This document shows positions 1 to 9,728 of a stretch of DNA of 64,000 nt, one piece after another. The stretch spans positions 1,693,904-1,757,903 of the forward strand of contig NZ_GL397071.1 in assembly GCF_000146345.1 (NCBI RefSeq), given 5' to 3'. Below the pieces are notes generated by a model. The model had not been told where the DNA came from and searched no databases. It saw nothing but the letters and a program-made list of their open reading frames with translations. The position numbers were made by a program, and so were the translations under genes. The stretch is from Peptoniphilus duerdenii ATCC BAA-1640 (lineage in GTDB: Bacteria > Bacillota > Clostridia > Tissierellales > Peptoniphilaceae). Within the stretch, counting starts at the first letter, position 1. Each line of letters starts with the position of its first letter.

Positions 1-361
1 CAATACTTGTATACTTTTTGGATTTATGGTATTTAGATGCGTTGCTATATCCATGAATTTTAGCATCTTCTTCTATTTTTTCTTTTGACTTTATAATTAT
101 TAATGGTATTCCTTCAAAATCTATTACCTGTCTATCTGTGTTATGGGTTTCAAAGTTATATCCAATTTCATTTCTATTGTAGTAAGATAGAGTTGCCTCT
201 CCTACTCCAGAGCTCTCTATTACTCTATTCCATAGCTCTTCTCTTACTTTACTGTTGAAATTACCTACATATACTCCTGTTGCTATTTCTTGCATCCATT
301 TAGTTAAATCTCCTCTTAAGGATTTTGGCGTGTTTTTCAATGTTATTACTGTGAATGGCAT
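1..361 (-). CDS. cas2: CRISPR-associated Cas2 (type I-E), 3' end beyond window
   Basis: Cas2 pairs with Cas1 to capture and integrate new spacers. The gene starts at an ATG two bases after the cas1 stop and stays open for 120 codons to the left edge. The N-terminus contains the Cas2e signature (MPFTVITLKN, then a TPKSLRGDLTKWMQEIATG segment, then YVGNFNSKVREELW), including the short strand and helix seen in E. coli Cas2. Stand-alone Cas2e is usually about 95-100 residues, so at least 20 extra residues are present. Some Firmicute I-E systems carry Cas2 fused to a DnaQ-like exonuclease, which may be the case here, but that domain would lie outside the window. Confidence 0.93.
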   Translation of the reverse strand, partial: MPFTVITLKNTPKSLRGDLTKWMQEIATGVYVGNFNSKVREELWNRVIESSGVGEATLSYYNRNEIGYNFETHNTDRQVIDFEGIPLIIIKSKEKIEEDAKIHGYSNASKYHKSKKYTSI

Positions 362-363
362 GT

Positions 364-1943
<1,580 letters not shown>

Positions 1944-1951
1944 CTTTCCTC

Positions 1952-2650
1952 CTAGAAATTGAAAGCATCATGCTCTTCACTTAATGTAACTACGTATCTT
2001 TTTTCTCCTCTGTATCCGAATCTTCTATTTTTTTGAGAAAAAGATTCCACTCTATCTTTTCTAAATTTACTTACGGATTCTTCTAATAAATCTCCGTCTA
2101 TATAGACTTCTAAATCCACCTTACTCTTGTCTTTGAAATCTCTTTTATACCAGTTCCCTGCCTGCCAGCTTAGATTTTCTAAGCTTTCTATTACTCCTAA
2201 GTCTGTTTTGTCTAGTATAAAGTCTGGATTTATAGGATTAGATCTCTTGCCGAAGAATGTTTGGAAGTATGGATTTTTAAGACTGTGCTCGATTTGATCT
2301 ATAAAATTATCTTCTCCACCTATTGCAACCACAAAGATTGCATCTTCTAAATAGTATCTGTTGGTTACATAGTTTCTTTCAAATCTTCCATCCGGTTTAT
2401 ATGCAGTGGCTATTTGATAGTCTCTTAGCAAGTTTCCTCTTTGATCAACTCTTACCGCAAAGTCTAAATCATTTAATTTTTTTATTTTTTCATCTTCGTG
2501 TCTTCTATAACCGAAGCTCGCAGCTATCATACCTATTACCGCACTTTTAGAAGGATAGAAATCTGTATACCTGGTTTCAAATTTAGAGTCAGTTCCCCAG
2601 GACTGAAGTGGTCCTGCAAATTTCAATAATAGGGTTTTCAATCTATTCAC
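1952..2650 (-). CDS. cas5e: Cascade subunit Cas5e (CasD)
   Basis: Cas5e caps the 5' handle of the crRNA in the type I-E Cascade complex. The N-terminal LLLKFAGPLQSWG motif is diagnostic for Cas5, followed by TDFYPSKSAVIGMIAASFGYRR as in CasD. The length of 232 residues is normal. The start overlaps the end of cas7 by eight bases, and an eight-base gap separates it from cas6e, so it is within one polycistronic unit. Confidence 0.94.
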   Translation of the reverse strand: MNRLKTLLLKFAGPLQSWGTDSKFETRYTDFYPSKSAVIGMIAASFGYRRHEDEKIKKLNDLDFAVRVDQRGNLLRDYQIATAYKPDGRFERNYVTNRYYLEDAIFVVAIGGEDNFIDQIEHSLKNPYFQTFFGKRSNPINPDFILDKTDLGVIESLENLSWQAGNWYKRDFKDKSKVDLEVYIDGDLLEESVSKFRKDRVESFSQKNRRFGYRGEKRYVVTLSEEHDAFNF

Positions 2651-3722
2651 CTTGACTTTCGTCTATGACTTCTGCTAATTTTTCTCCTAATTTTGATAGT
2701 ATATCTTTCATGCTTTCAGCTTTTTCAAATTCATCTGATAGTTCTATTGCTCTGGTACTTAAAACAATTGTAAATAGTGGTTCTTCTACAAATTTTTCTA
2801 CTTCTTTGTATTCCTTCGTAAGTTTTTTTATAGATTCTTCCACATACCCTTCTTTAGATCTAACTGGTTCTTCAAATGCACTTACTAAGCTTACTGGTCT
2901 ATCACTTCTAATACTTACCATTATGAATTGTGGTAATGTTTGGTTTGCAAATGAATTTAACATTCCTGTTGGAAGTGAGTTTGAAAAAGCTTCTACAAAG
3001 GCTTTCAATGCGTTAATTGTAGATTCTTTATCTCCAACTTGATTTAAGAAATCATGCACTGCTACATTTGCGTATCTATACATGGTTGATGAGTTAAACT
3101 CTATTGTTCCAAGCATACCAGCGCCAGCATTATCCTGTGGAGATAAGTCATCTACTGCAGTATAGAAATCAAATTCTGTTTGAATTTCATGGGTTGAAAT
3201 TGAATGGGCTACTTGGCAAGATGCGTCTTCATTTAAGTATGGATCGTCTGCTACCATTCTTCCAAACAAAGCTATGTCTATGGCTGGGTTTGAATTAAAT
3301 ATTTCTTGGATGGTCTTCTTATCTTTAACACCTTCAATAGCTGCTTCTGCAAGTTTTACAGCTTGAATTTCTCCTAGGAAAAAGAGTGCTCTTACTTTAT
3401 TATCTTTAGTCTTTATTCCTCCTAGGTTGAATATTTCGTCAGCCATTTTTATTGCTTCTTCCATAGTTATAGAACTATCTATGTTGTTTATCTTTTCTGC
3501 AACGTATTCAACAACATTAAGAGATCTTATACCTACATTTGTTTGAGCAGTGTTTTTGTTGAAGTATTCTCTGATTGCTTTCTTCCATGATTGAGAGCTT
3601 ACTCTTGCTCTTCTAGCTCCGCCATATTGCGCAGTCTTAGGACTTCCAGTGTCATCCCTATTGATATTTGAAGGCGGCAAAGTTTGTACTGCGTGAATGT
3701 CCATAAAAATTCTTTTATTCAT
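2643..3722 (-). CDS. cas7e: Cascade backbone subunit Cas7e (Cse4/CasC)
   Basis: Cas7e forms the six-subunit backbone that holds the guide RNA. The N-terminus has the family signature FMDIHAVQTLPPSNINRDD followed by GSPKTAQYGGARRARVSSQSWK. A mid-protein aspartate-rich and glycine-rich loop (DDLSPQDNAGAGMLG) and the SLPTGMLNSFANQTLP segment also match CasC. It overlaps cse2 upstream and cas5e downstream by eight bases each. Length is 359 residues, as usual. Confidence 0.95.
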   Translation of the reverse strand: MNKRIFMDIHAVQTLPPSNINRDDTGSPKTAQYGGARRARVSSQSWKKAIREYFNKNTAQTNVGIRSLNVVEYVAEKINNIDSSITMEEAIKMADEIFNLGGIKTKDNKVRALFFLGEIQAVKLAEAAIEGVKDKKTIQEIFNSNPAIDIALFGRMVADDPYLNEDASCQVAHSISTHEIQTEFDFYTAVDDLSPQDNAGAGMLGTIEFNSSTMYRYANVAVHDFLNQVGDKESTINALKAFVEAFSNSLPTGMLNSFANQTLPQFIMVSIRSDRPVSLVSAFEEPVRSKEGYVEESIKKLTKEYKEVEKFVEEPLFTIVLSTRAIELSDEFEKAESMKDILSKLGEKLAEVIDESQGE

Positions 3723-4314
3723 TTTCTTCTCCTTTTGAAATATTTTTACTATAATATGCTCTTGACCAATTTAGTCTTACTCTTTCATCGTACCCTCTTG
3801 CAAAATCGTATAGATCTTGGGCAAGTTTTGGATAGTTAATCTTAATAAGTTCTTTTGAACCTTTTAATATTTTGATTAACTGTCTTAGGTGGTTTGATAA
3901 TTCTTCAAATGATTGTGAGGTTATCATTGCATTAAACCTTCTATCTAGTGATAAAAAGTTATCTTCTGTTCTAATTTCTGCTATCGATTCACCTACATTG
4001 TCCCATCCATCTTTCTTTTCCGTATTATTTACCGAATCAATTTCAGATTGTTGATGTATCGCATAAAGTTGTAAAGTTGTTAAGATGGCATTTTCTTCAT
4101 AAGTTAGTTTACTGTATTTAGTGTAAAATTCTTCTGGAATGAACTGATACAGAAGCTTTATTCCTTCTAGATTTTCTGCCGATGGTCTACCCACAGAATT
4201 TCTAAGATTTGAAAGTGTAGCTTTGGTTTTTGATAGTTCTTTACTTTCTTCCAAACTAAAAATTATCTTGTTCGTTGTGGAATAAACGAGTTGTCTTTTA
4301 CTTGGATTCTGCAT
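3715..4314 (-). CDS. cse2: Cascade small subunit Cse2 (CasB)
   Basis: Cse2 dimers stabilise the displaced DNA strand in the I-E R-loop. The 199-residue protein is mostly helical. It has the typical NSVGRPSAENLEGIKLLYQFIPEEF stretch near residue 40 and the RFNAMITSQSFEELSNHLRQLIKIL helix near residues 127-151. It overlaps cse1 by 17 bases and cas7 by eight. Cse2 is poorly conserved, so the call rests on these motifs plus its invariant position between cse1 and cas7. Confidence 0.9.
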   Translation of the reverse strand: MQNPSKRQLVYSTTNKIIFSLEESKELSKTKATLSNLRNSVGRPSAENLEGIKLLYQFIPEEFYTKYSKLTYEENAILTTLQLYAIHQQSEIDSVNNTEKKDGWDNVGESIAEIRTEDNFLSLDRRFNAMITSQSFEELSNHLRQLIKILKGSKELIKINYPKLAQDLYDFARGYDERVRLNWSRAYYSKNISKGEENE

Positions 4315-6028
4315 ATTCCTCCTCCTTTGTCTTTATTTTTTTATCTAAAAAGTATTTAAACCTGGAGTATGATTTTGCTAAATTTTTTATGCAATTTTCT
4401 GTTATAGGCTCATTTTTTCTTTTAACGATTATGCCTTTATACTCTCTTGAACCAGACTTTAAGGCAATCTCTTCTGCTGATTTTAAAATTAAACCTTTAA
4501 CAGTTTTTCTCCATTCGAATACTTTTTCTTCCTTTGATGAATTTTCATCTATTGAAGATATCCAGTTTCTAAAAGGCTGATCTATGATATAGTACATTTC
4601 ACTTATATTTTCATCTATAAAGCCGGTGCCTTTAAATCTTCTCATATCGCTTATGTCAGCTAGTAGATTTCTATATATTACGCTCACCGCAAACTTTGTT
4701 TCTTCAACTACATCATTTACTATGTTATTCCAACCATCATTTCTGCCATCTGTAATGATTATGTCGTGAATATCTAGTCTGTCATGGATTTCTCCTACTG
4801 GCATCCATGAAGTTGCATTTCCATCATCCTCCATAGAAATTGCATTGATGGTAATAATTTTATCCCTTCCAATTATTTCAGAAATTTCTGAAAACCATCT
4901 TATTACTCCAGGGATTTGAACATTGTCTTCACCACTTCCCGCTAAAAATATATTTCCAAAGGATCTCCACATAGATTGATTTGAAATATGTTTTCTAGGT
5001 GTGAAACTATCTTTGTTAGGCCCTTGTTTATTTTCTCTATACACAGTCATCGGCTCAAGAAACATATCTCTATGGTCTATGTCTGGAACTTTTACCACCT
5101 GCATTTCAAATGGTTTTTCTACATCTGTTTCAGGATTTATATAGATTGCCCGACTCCAAGTGGTGTAAAGTTCTGCAATATTGTCAGGATCATTTTTTAC
5201 AAGATACCTATCTATAATCTCTTGACCTGAATATTCCCAACAAGGTTTTTGTTTCTTATAATAGAAATTATCTCTATTTCCAAGGATAGTATTTAGCATA
5301 AGTGTTTCGAAGAGGTTGTCCCCTTCCAAGTATATACCACCGATATCATATATCCATCCTTTAGAAGCAGTGTATTTTTCTTTGCCAAACATGACTTTAT
5401 CAGACGTACCAACATAACCTTGAAATGTAATGAGCCATCTTGTGATTTCATCTTCTGTTAAGATTTCTTTGTTGTTTTTGAATTCATTTTTAGGTGAGAA
5501 TAAAGCAATTTTATTTCCACTTTCAGAGATGATTCTATTCATAGTCTTTCCAGAAATAGATGTTGGACTCGCTTTATTTATCTTGTCTTCAGCTACTACA
5601 TCAGCTGTAACTTGATAGAAAGGATATTTATCATCGAATAGATAAAATCTATCCCTCCATCTTTCTAAATAATCAAACATTATTTTTGAATATTTCTTTT
5701 CTTTCCAAAGATCTGACCATGTAGATCCCAGTTCATACTTATAATCTTCACTATCCGCATCTTCTACCTCTTCGATCTGCATGAATTTTTCATCTACTTC
5801 GAAAAATTCATAGGGATCTCCATTAATTCCAAATCGTGAATACACTGTTTGAGGTATAGCAAGTAAAAATCTTAGCAATGCAAACTTTTGAGTTTCGGTA
5901 TCTCCACCCAAAGCTAAATAACTACTAGCATTTTTAAAAAGTTCTAGTATTGACACTTTTTCGATGCTTCCTTTTTCATTTAAGATTACAGGTATCCACT
6001 TTTCATCCAGTAAATTATACTTTCCCAT
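4298..6028 (-). CDS. cse1: Cascade large subunit Cse1 (CasA/Cas8e)
   Basis: Cse1 recognises the PAM and recruits Cas3. At 576 residues it has normal size. The N-terminus MGKYNLLDEKWIPVI is the standard CasA opening, followed by SILELFKNASSYLALGGDTETQKFALLRFLLAI. A segment LFDDKYPFYQV and a central region rich in tryptophan and glycine also fit the family. It starts three bases after the cas3 stop. The PAM preference cannot be read directly from sequence. Confidence 0.94.
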   Translation of the reverse strand: MGKYNLLDEKWIPVILNEKGSIEKVSILELFKNASSYLALGGDTETQKFALLRFLLAIPQTVYSRFGINGDPYEFFEVDEKFMQIEEVEDADSEDYKYELGSTWSDLWKEKKYSKIMFDYLERWRDRFYLFDDKYPFYQVTADVVAEDKINKASPTSISGKTMNRIISESGNKIALFSPKNEFKNNKEILTEDEITRWLITFQGYVGTSDKVMFGKEKYTASKGWIYDIGGIYLEGDNLFETLMLNTILGNRDNFYYKKQKPCWEYSGQEIIDRYLVKNDPDNIAELYTTWSRAIYINPETDVEKPFEMQVVKVPDIDHRDMFLEPMTVYRENKQGPNKDSFTPRKHISNQSMWRSFGNIFLAGSGEDNVQIPGVIRWFSEISEIIGRDKIITINAISMEDDGNATSWMPVGEIHDRLDIHDIIITDGRNDGWNNIVNDVVEETKFAVSVIYRNLLADISDMRRFKGTGFIDENISEMYYIIDQPFRNWISSIDENSSKEEKVFEWRKTVKGLILKSAEEIALKSGSREYKGIIVKRKNEPITENCIKNLAKSYSRFKYFLDKKIKTKEEEYAESK

Positions 6029-6031
6029 TTT

Positions 6032-8779
6032 TCACATCCTTTCATACATAAGCCCTAATTTCTCATCATACTTTAATCTAACTCCATCTAATAAAAACTC
6101 ACCTTCCTCATCGAAAATTATTCCTAGACAACCTTTTAAAAAGGATTTGTCTTGCCAATTTCTTAAATATTTATTGTTGTAATTTTCTAAATTTAATATT
6201 AGTCTATCCACCTGAGCTGAAGAAAATGTAAGACTCGAAGGAATTCTAAGAGTGTGTTTTGAAATCTCTCTTAATGTTTCTACATTTTCTAAATCTTTCG
6301 ATATATCTACATCTTCACCAAAGATACCATATCCTTCACCAACTTTCTTAAGCGCAATAACTTCAACTGTTTCTTTTATATCACGAACTTGAGCATAGAT
6401 TTGTTCTTCTGATTTTCCTGAAAAATCTTTAGATGTAGTGAACATCCCGATAAGATTATTCACATCAGTAAACCTACTCCTTTCATATGGTTCCCTAAGT
6501 TTAAATGTTTCAGCTCTCTGTTTTTTGTTTTTAGTATATGCTTCAAATTTATATTTGTAATCTTTGTAAATCGGCAGTAATTCTTCCTTAAGTTCAATTT
6601 CTGATTCTCCATATACATTTTGAACTAATGGAGAAATATCTTCTGGTATATTAATTTTATCCGGTAAGAAATACTGAGTTCTGGTTAAATTATATCCATC
6701 ATAAACTGCTATTGATCCTTTTTCAAAATCAAGGACATCTGATGTTCCAAGAACATAAAATTTTGGCTCTTTAAATATTTCTGGCCTTATATTTTTATGT
6801 CTATGTAATCTGCCCATCCTTTGAATAAGTAGATCCATCGGAGCAAGATCAGAAATCATCACATCAAAATCAATATCTAGGGACTGTTCGATCACTTGAG
6901 TTCCAATTATTATTTTGAATTTCGGTCTGTCTTCAATCTTTCCACCGATAATCTTCATCAAATTCTTTTCTTTTTTTATTCTATCTGTGGCTATAAATGA
7001 TGAGTGCAAAAGCTCCACATTTTCTTCGCCAAATTTAAAGGTCAAGTCTTTTGCTATTTCTTGAGATTTCTTTACCGTATTTACAACTATCCCGATTACT
7101 CCACCTTCATTAGAGAAATCTTCAACGAGATTTAATAGATTTTCTGAATCTTCTCTTATAATCTCGATGGTCTTACTGTGTTTAGTCTTAAATTCATCGA
7201 AAATTCTCACTTCTTCACCATCTGTATATGTTATAAGTGGATAAGAATCAGTGTTTAAACTTGAAAGCTGTTTTTTTATTTCTATATTTTTAATTCCTTT
7301 ACCGATTAGATAATTTTTTACAAGTTCCTTTCTTCTTTCTGAAGGAAGGGTTGCTGAAAGTATGATTATCGGTATATTGTAAGTTGCTGCCCACTTTATG
7401 GACTGATATAAGTAAGAAGCCATAAACGAATCATAGGAATGGACTTCATCTATAATTACTACTTTCTTGCTGAAACCGAGATGTCTTAAAAATAAATGCT
7501 TCTGTTTAAGTGACATCATAAGAAAATTATCTACCGTTCCAACTACAAAATCATCTAGAACAGAAGTTTTATTTCCAGAAAACCACTCATTTACAAATGT
7601 ACCAGGTGTGAAATCATCTTCATAAATATTTCTTGAAAGATGTCTATAAATATCGTTTAAAGAAGATTTTCCGTGTTTAAGTCTAATAGGAAGTTTTTCT
7701 CCCATATCTTCAGAAATAGACTTTAACCATTTGTCATTGATTCTTGGAAAGATTCCATCGCTTGTAGCTTGAGTTGGCAGGCCAAAGAATAATCCACTTT
7801 TCCCAATTTTGCATGCAAGTTGTTCTGCTGCGATTAGTGATGCTTCTGTTTTTCCCATTCCCATTGGTGCTTCGAAAATTATAATTCCTGGCTCATCTAT
7901 TTGTTCAATTACATCAAATAAAACTTGTTGCTCGTGTCTTGGAGTATTAAATCCAAATCTTTTTTCATAAATCTTCGAAGCTTCATAAACATCTTCAGCA
8001 ATCCAAGTATCAGACATCCTCCATTTATTAAATCCATCAATAATTCTAACTTGAGGATTACAAGCACTTTCATCGTCTATTGGTATGAGGGGAAAATAAT
8101 ACTCGTTACTTGCAATCCAGTCCGCCATAATTAAAAGACCTGTTAGTATCATCTGTACCGGAACTGAAATCTCAGGAATATCTTCTACAGAACTGTATCC
8201 AGATTTTTTTAAAGCCCAATTAAATAATTCTTCTTGAGCCTTTCTAAATAAATTATCACTGCTGCAATTCTCTTCACCGTAATAGTTTGCAGAGTATGAA
8301 CTGAGCTGTAACTCGATATCTTCTAAAGAATTTACAGATTTTCCGTGATGACTCCCAACTATAGATGAAACATCTCTTTTCACGCCAAATTTTTCTAATA
8401 TTACTTGCCCAGCAATAGAGTGATGGCTTTTGTTTGCATTTGCAAGTTCTAAATTATGTATTCCTTTAAATCCACATCGTTCAAGTTTAATTAAAACTTC
8501 GCTATCTAAATCTTCAGAGTTTGTAAAGCTTTTTTTAGTTACAAAGTTAGCAGTTACTTTTCCAATGTCATGAACATAGGCTATAAATGTAGCAAGCTTC
8601 TTTCCATCTTCTTCACATATTAAATTTTCTGTTATCATCTTCTTCTGACTATCATCAAGCCATAACTCCCAAAGCCTTCCTATAATTCCAGCCGTGTCTT
8701 GAAGATGATCAATTACTGACAGCCATTTTAAAGTTCCATCTCTGTCAGATTTTTTTGCCCAGAAATTTTTTGCAAGCAT
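6032..8779 (-). CDS. cas3: CRISPR-associated nuclease-helicase Cas3 (HD + SF2 helicase)
   Basis: Cas3 is recruited to Cascade-bound DNA and degrades it with an HD nuclease driven by a superfamily 2 helicase. The HD domain shows H25, H70-D71 (HDIGK), the SHHSIAGQ pair near 117 and GSHHG near 143. The helicase has Walker A (APMGMGKT), a DEVH motif II (IIDEVHSYD), SATLP as motif III and QRMGRLHRH as motif VI. Length is 915 residues. The ATG is preceded by GAGG seven bases upstream. It is the first gene of the cas operon, and its 5' leader carries the match to the crRNA-like RNA. Confidence 0.96.
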   Translation of the reverse strand: MLAKNFWAKKSDRDGTLKWLSVIDHLQDTAGIIGRLWELWLDDSQKKMITENLICEEDGKKLATFIAYVHDIGKVTANFVTKKSFTNSEDLDSEVLIKLERCGFKGIHNLELANANKSHHSIAGQVILEKFGVKRDVSSIVGSHHGKSVNSLEDIELQLSSYSANYYGEENCSSDNLFRKAQEELFNWALKKSGYSSVEDIPEISVPVQMILTGLLIMADWIASNEYYFPLIPIDDESACNPQVRIIDGFNKWRMSDTWIAEDVYEASKIYEKRFGFNTPRHEQQVLFDVIEQIDEPGIIIFEAPMGMGKTEASLIAAEQLACKIGKSGLFFGLPTQATSDGIFPRINDKWLKSISEDMGEKLPIRLKHGKSSLNDIYRHLSRNIYEDDFTPGTFVNEWFSGNKTSVLDDFVVGTVDNFLMMSLKQKHLFLRHLGFSKKVVIIDEVHSYDSFMASYLYQSIKWAATYNIPIIILSATLPSERRKELVKNYLIGKGIKNIEIKKQLSSLNTDSYPLITYTDGEEVRIFDEFKTKHSKTIEIIREDSENLLNLVEDFSNEGGVIGIVVNTVKKSQEIAKDLTFKFGEENVELLHSSFIATDRIKKEKNLMKIIGGKIEDRPKFKIIIGTQVIEQSLDIDFDVMISDLAPMDLLIQRMGRLHRHKNIRPEIFKEPKFYVLGTSDVLDFEKGSIAVYDGYNLTRTQYFLPDKINIPEDISPLVQNVYGESEIELKEELLPIYKDYKYKFEAYTKNKKQRAETFKLREPYERSRFTDVNNLIGMFTTSKDFSGKSEEQIYAQVRDIKETVEVIALKKVGEGYGIFGEDVDISKDLENVETLREISKHTLRIPSSLTFSSAQVDRLILNLENYNNKYLRNWQDKSFLKGCLGIIFDEEGEFLLDGVRLKYDEKLGLMYERM

Positions 8780-8797
8780 TTTATATCCTCAATTTAT

Positions 8798-8815
8798 ATT
8801 CAAACTAATACGTTT
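8798..8815 (-). promoter_or_regulatory. pseudo-protospacer in the cas3 leader, target of the crRNA-like RNA
   Basis: The minus strand at 8811-8801 reads GTATTAGTTTG, identical to the first 11 bases (8949-8939) of the pseudo-spacer in the upstream RNA. After one mismatch two further bases agree. On the 5' side the minus strand reads GAAAC, so an AAA or AAC trinucleotide occupies the PAM position depending on where the repeat ends. The site begins about six bases downstream of the predicted cas3 start point. Cascade bound there should block transcription of the whole operon. Confidence 0.65.
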
Positions 8816-8816
8816 C

Positions 8817-8852
8817 TAAAATCAATATACAACATTTAAAATATAATTGCAA
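8817..8852 (-). promoter_or_regulatory. predicted cas operon promoter
   Basis: On the minus strand a -35-like TTGCAA (8847-8852) and a -10-like TATATT (8824-8829) are separated by exactly 17 bases. The expected start is near 8817, giving a leader of about 38 bases before the cas3 ATG at 8779. No better promoter is visible between the upstream terminator and cas3. Confidence 0.55.
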
Positions 8853-8887
8853 CTATAAATTTAAAATTTATAAAATATTTTTTGAGT

Positions 8888-8984
8888 AATAAAAAAACCC
8901 GCTTATGCGGGCATTTGAGAATTGTCTGTTGCACAATCCAAACTAATACTGGATCACACCTGCTCTGCAGGAATACAATTCTTC
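8888..8984 (-). ncRNA. crRNA-like Cas-regulating RNA (CreR-type mini-array)
   Basis: An independent transcript of about 95 bases. It opens with a degenerate type I-E repeat (8951-8976): GTATT, the hairpin CCTGC-AGA-GCAGG, then TGTGATCC. Many Firmicute I-E repeats, as recalled, have the form GTATTCC-stem-GGTGATCC. A 33-34 base pseudo-spacer follows. A second hairpin CCCGC-ATAA-GCGGG (8898-8911) with seven T residues sits where the second repeat hairpin would be and doubles as terminator. The pseudo-spacer seed matches the cas3 leader. An alternative fold exists (AGAATTGT with ACAATTCT, ATCCA with TGGAT) that places the seed in a loop. A small riboswitch is a less likely reading. Confidence 0.72.
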
Positions 8985-8989
8985 TTTTT

Positions 8990-8998
8990 ATTATATCA
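8990..8998 (-). promoter_or_regulatory. extended -10 promoter of the crRNA-like RNA
   Basis: Minus strand TGATATAAT is a perfect extended -10 element. The same TGnTATAAT pattern precedes ychF, the glutamate-racemase-like gene and the HAD gene in this window. The predicted start at about 8983 falls a few bases before the pseudo-repeat. No clear -35 is present. Confidence 0.6.
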
Positions 8999-9136
8999 TT
9001 TTATAATTTCTTTATAAAGAACTCTAATAGCTTTGTTTTCATTCGTTTAACTTTAGTATTTCTAATAATATTAAACTTAAACTAGATATTTTTATTTTCG
9101 CAAATCTACATTGAATATAAAGATTTTAATTAAATT
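8999..9136. other. AT-rich spacer between the CRISPR locus and the HD gene
   Basis: Very AT-rich sequence containing the region upstream of the crRNA-like RNA promoter and the 3' flank of the HD-domain gene. I see no coding potential, no strong terminator and no repeat here. Confidence 0.5.
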
Positions 9137-9715
9137 TTACTTTTCTTCTCCCAAAAAGTAATTGTCTATAATACCCTTTGTATATTCATAGAGCTTTGTA
9201 GAGATTTTTTTCATTGGTTCTATTCTCTTATATACTTGTTCTATTTTTATTCCGTGTTCTTCCCAGGATCCTCCACCTCTGTAGTAGTTGAGCATGATTG
9301 GTTGGAGTCTATCGATAGTATTTGCAAAGAGTGAGTCGTCGGTTTCTAGATTATCAAACTCGAAAAATAGATCCATATATTCTTTTTTCTTTTCGTCATC
9401 AAGTAGTCCGAAGATTCTATTTGCTGCCTTTTTTTCTCTTTCTTCTTTGGTTTTATATCCTTCGTAGTCATAGGCGTAGGTGTCTCCTGCGTCTATTTCT
9501 ACGATATCATGAATTAGAAGCATCTTTATTACTTTTGATTTATCGATTGGCTTATCCGCATAATCTGCTAGCACATCCGCCATAAGTGCCACATGAAATG
9601 AATGGGCTGCATCGGATTCGAACTTGCCAGTTTCTATTACTTTTGTCTGTCTAAAAACAGATTTCATTTTGTCAATTTCCACTATAAAATCTATTTGTTT
9701 TTGTAATTTTTCCAT
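9137..9715 (-). CDS. HD-domain hydrolase, YfbR/5'-deoxynucleotidase-like
   Basis: A 192-residue HD-superfamily phosphohydrolase. The metal ligands are visible as the histidine in DAAHSFHVA (near 40), LLIHDIVEIDAGD (near 68-80) and a downstream aspartate in ANTIDRLQP. This arrangement is typical of the YfbR/YfdR-type 5'-nucleotidase group, which hydrolyses nucleoside monophosphates, although the true substrate is unknown. It is the last gene of the leftward recJ-to-HD cluster, 13 bases after ppaC. No clear intrinsic terminator follows. Confidence 0.8.
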   Translation of the reverse strand: MEKLQKQIDFIVEIDKMKSVFRQTKVIETGKFESDAAHSFHVALMADVLADYADKPIDKSKVIKMLLIHDIVEIDAGDTYAYDYEGYKTKEEREKKAANRIFGLLDDEKKKEYMDLFFEFDNLETDDSLFANTIDRLQPIMLNYYRGGGSWEEHGIKIEQVYKRIEPMKKISTKLYEYTKGIIDNYFLGEEK

Positions 9716-9728
9716 TGTGTCCTCTAGA

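Noticed and set aside
8888..8984. Riboswitch or attenuator controlling cas3
   Set aside because: The folded element has its own promoter and terminator and resembles no riboswitch class I know; the I-E repeat features and the seed match to the cas leader explain it better.
8882..9085. A 67-codon plus-strand frame upstream of the cas genes
   Set aside because: It lies antisense to the crRNA-like RNA and has no ribosome site or family resemblance.
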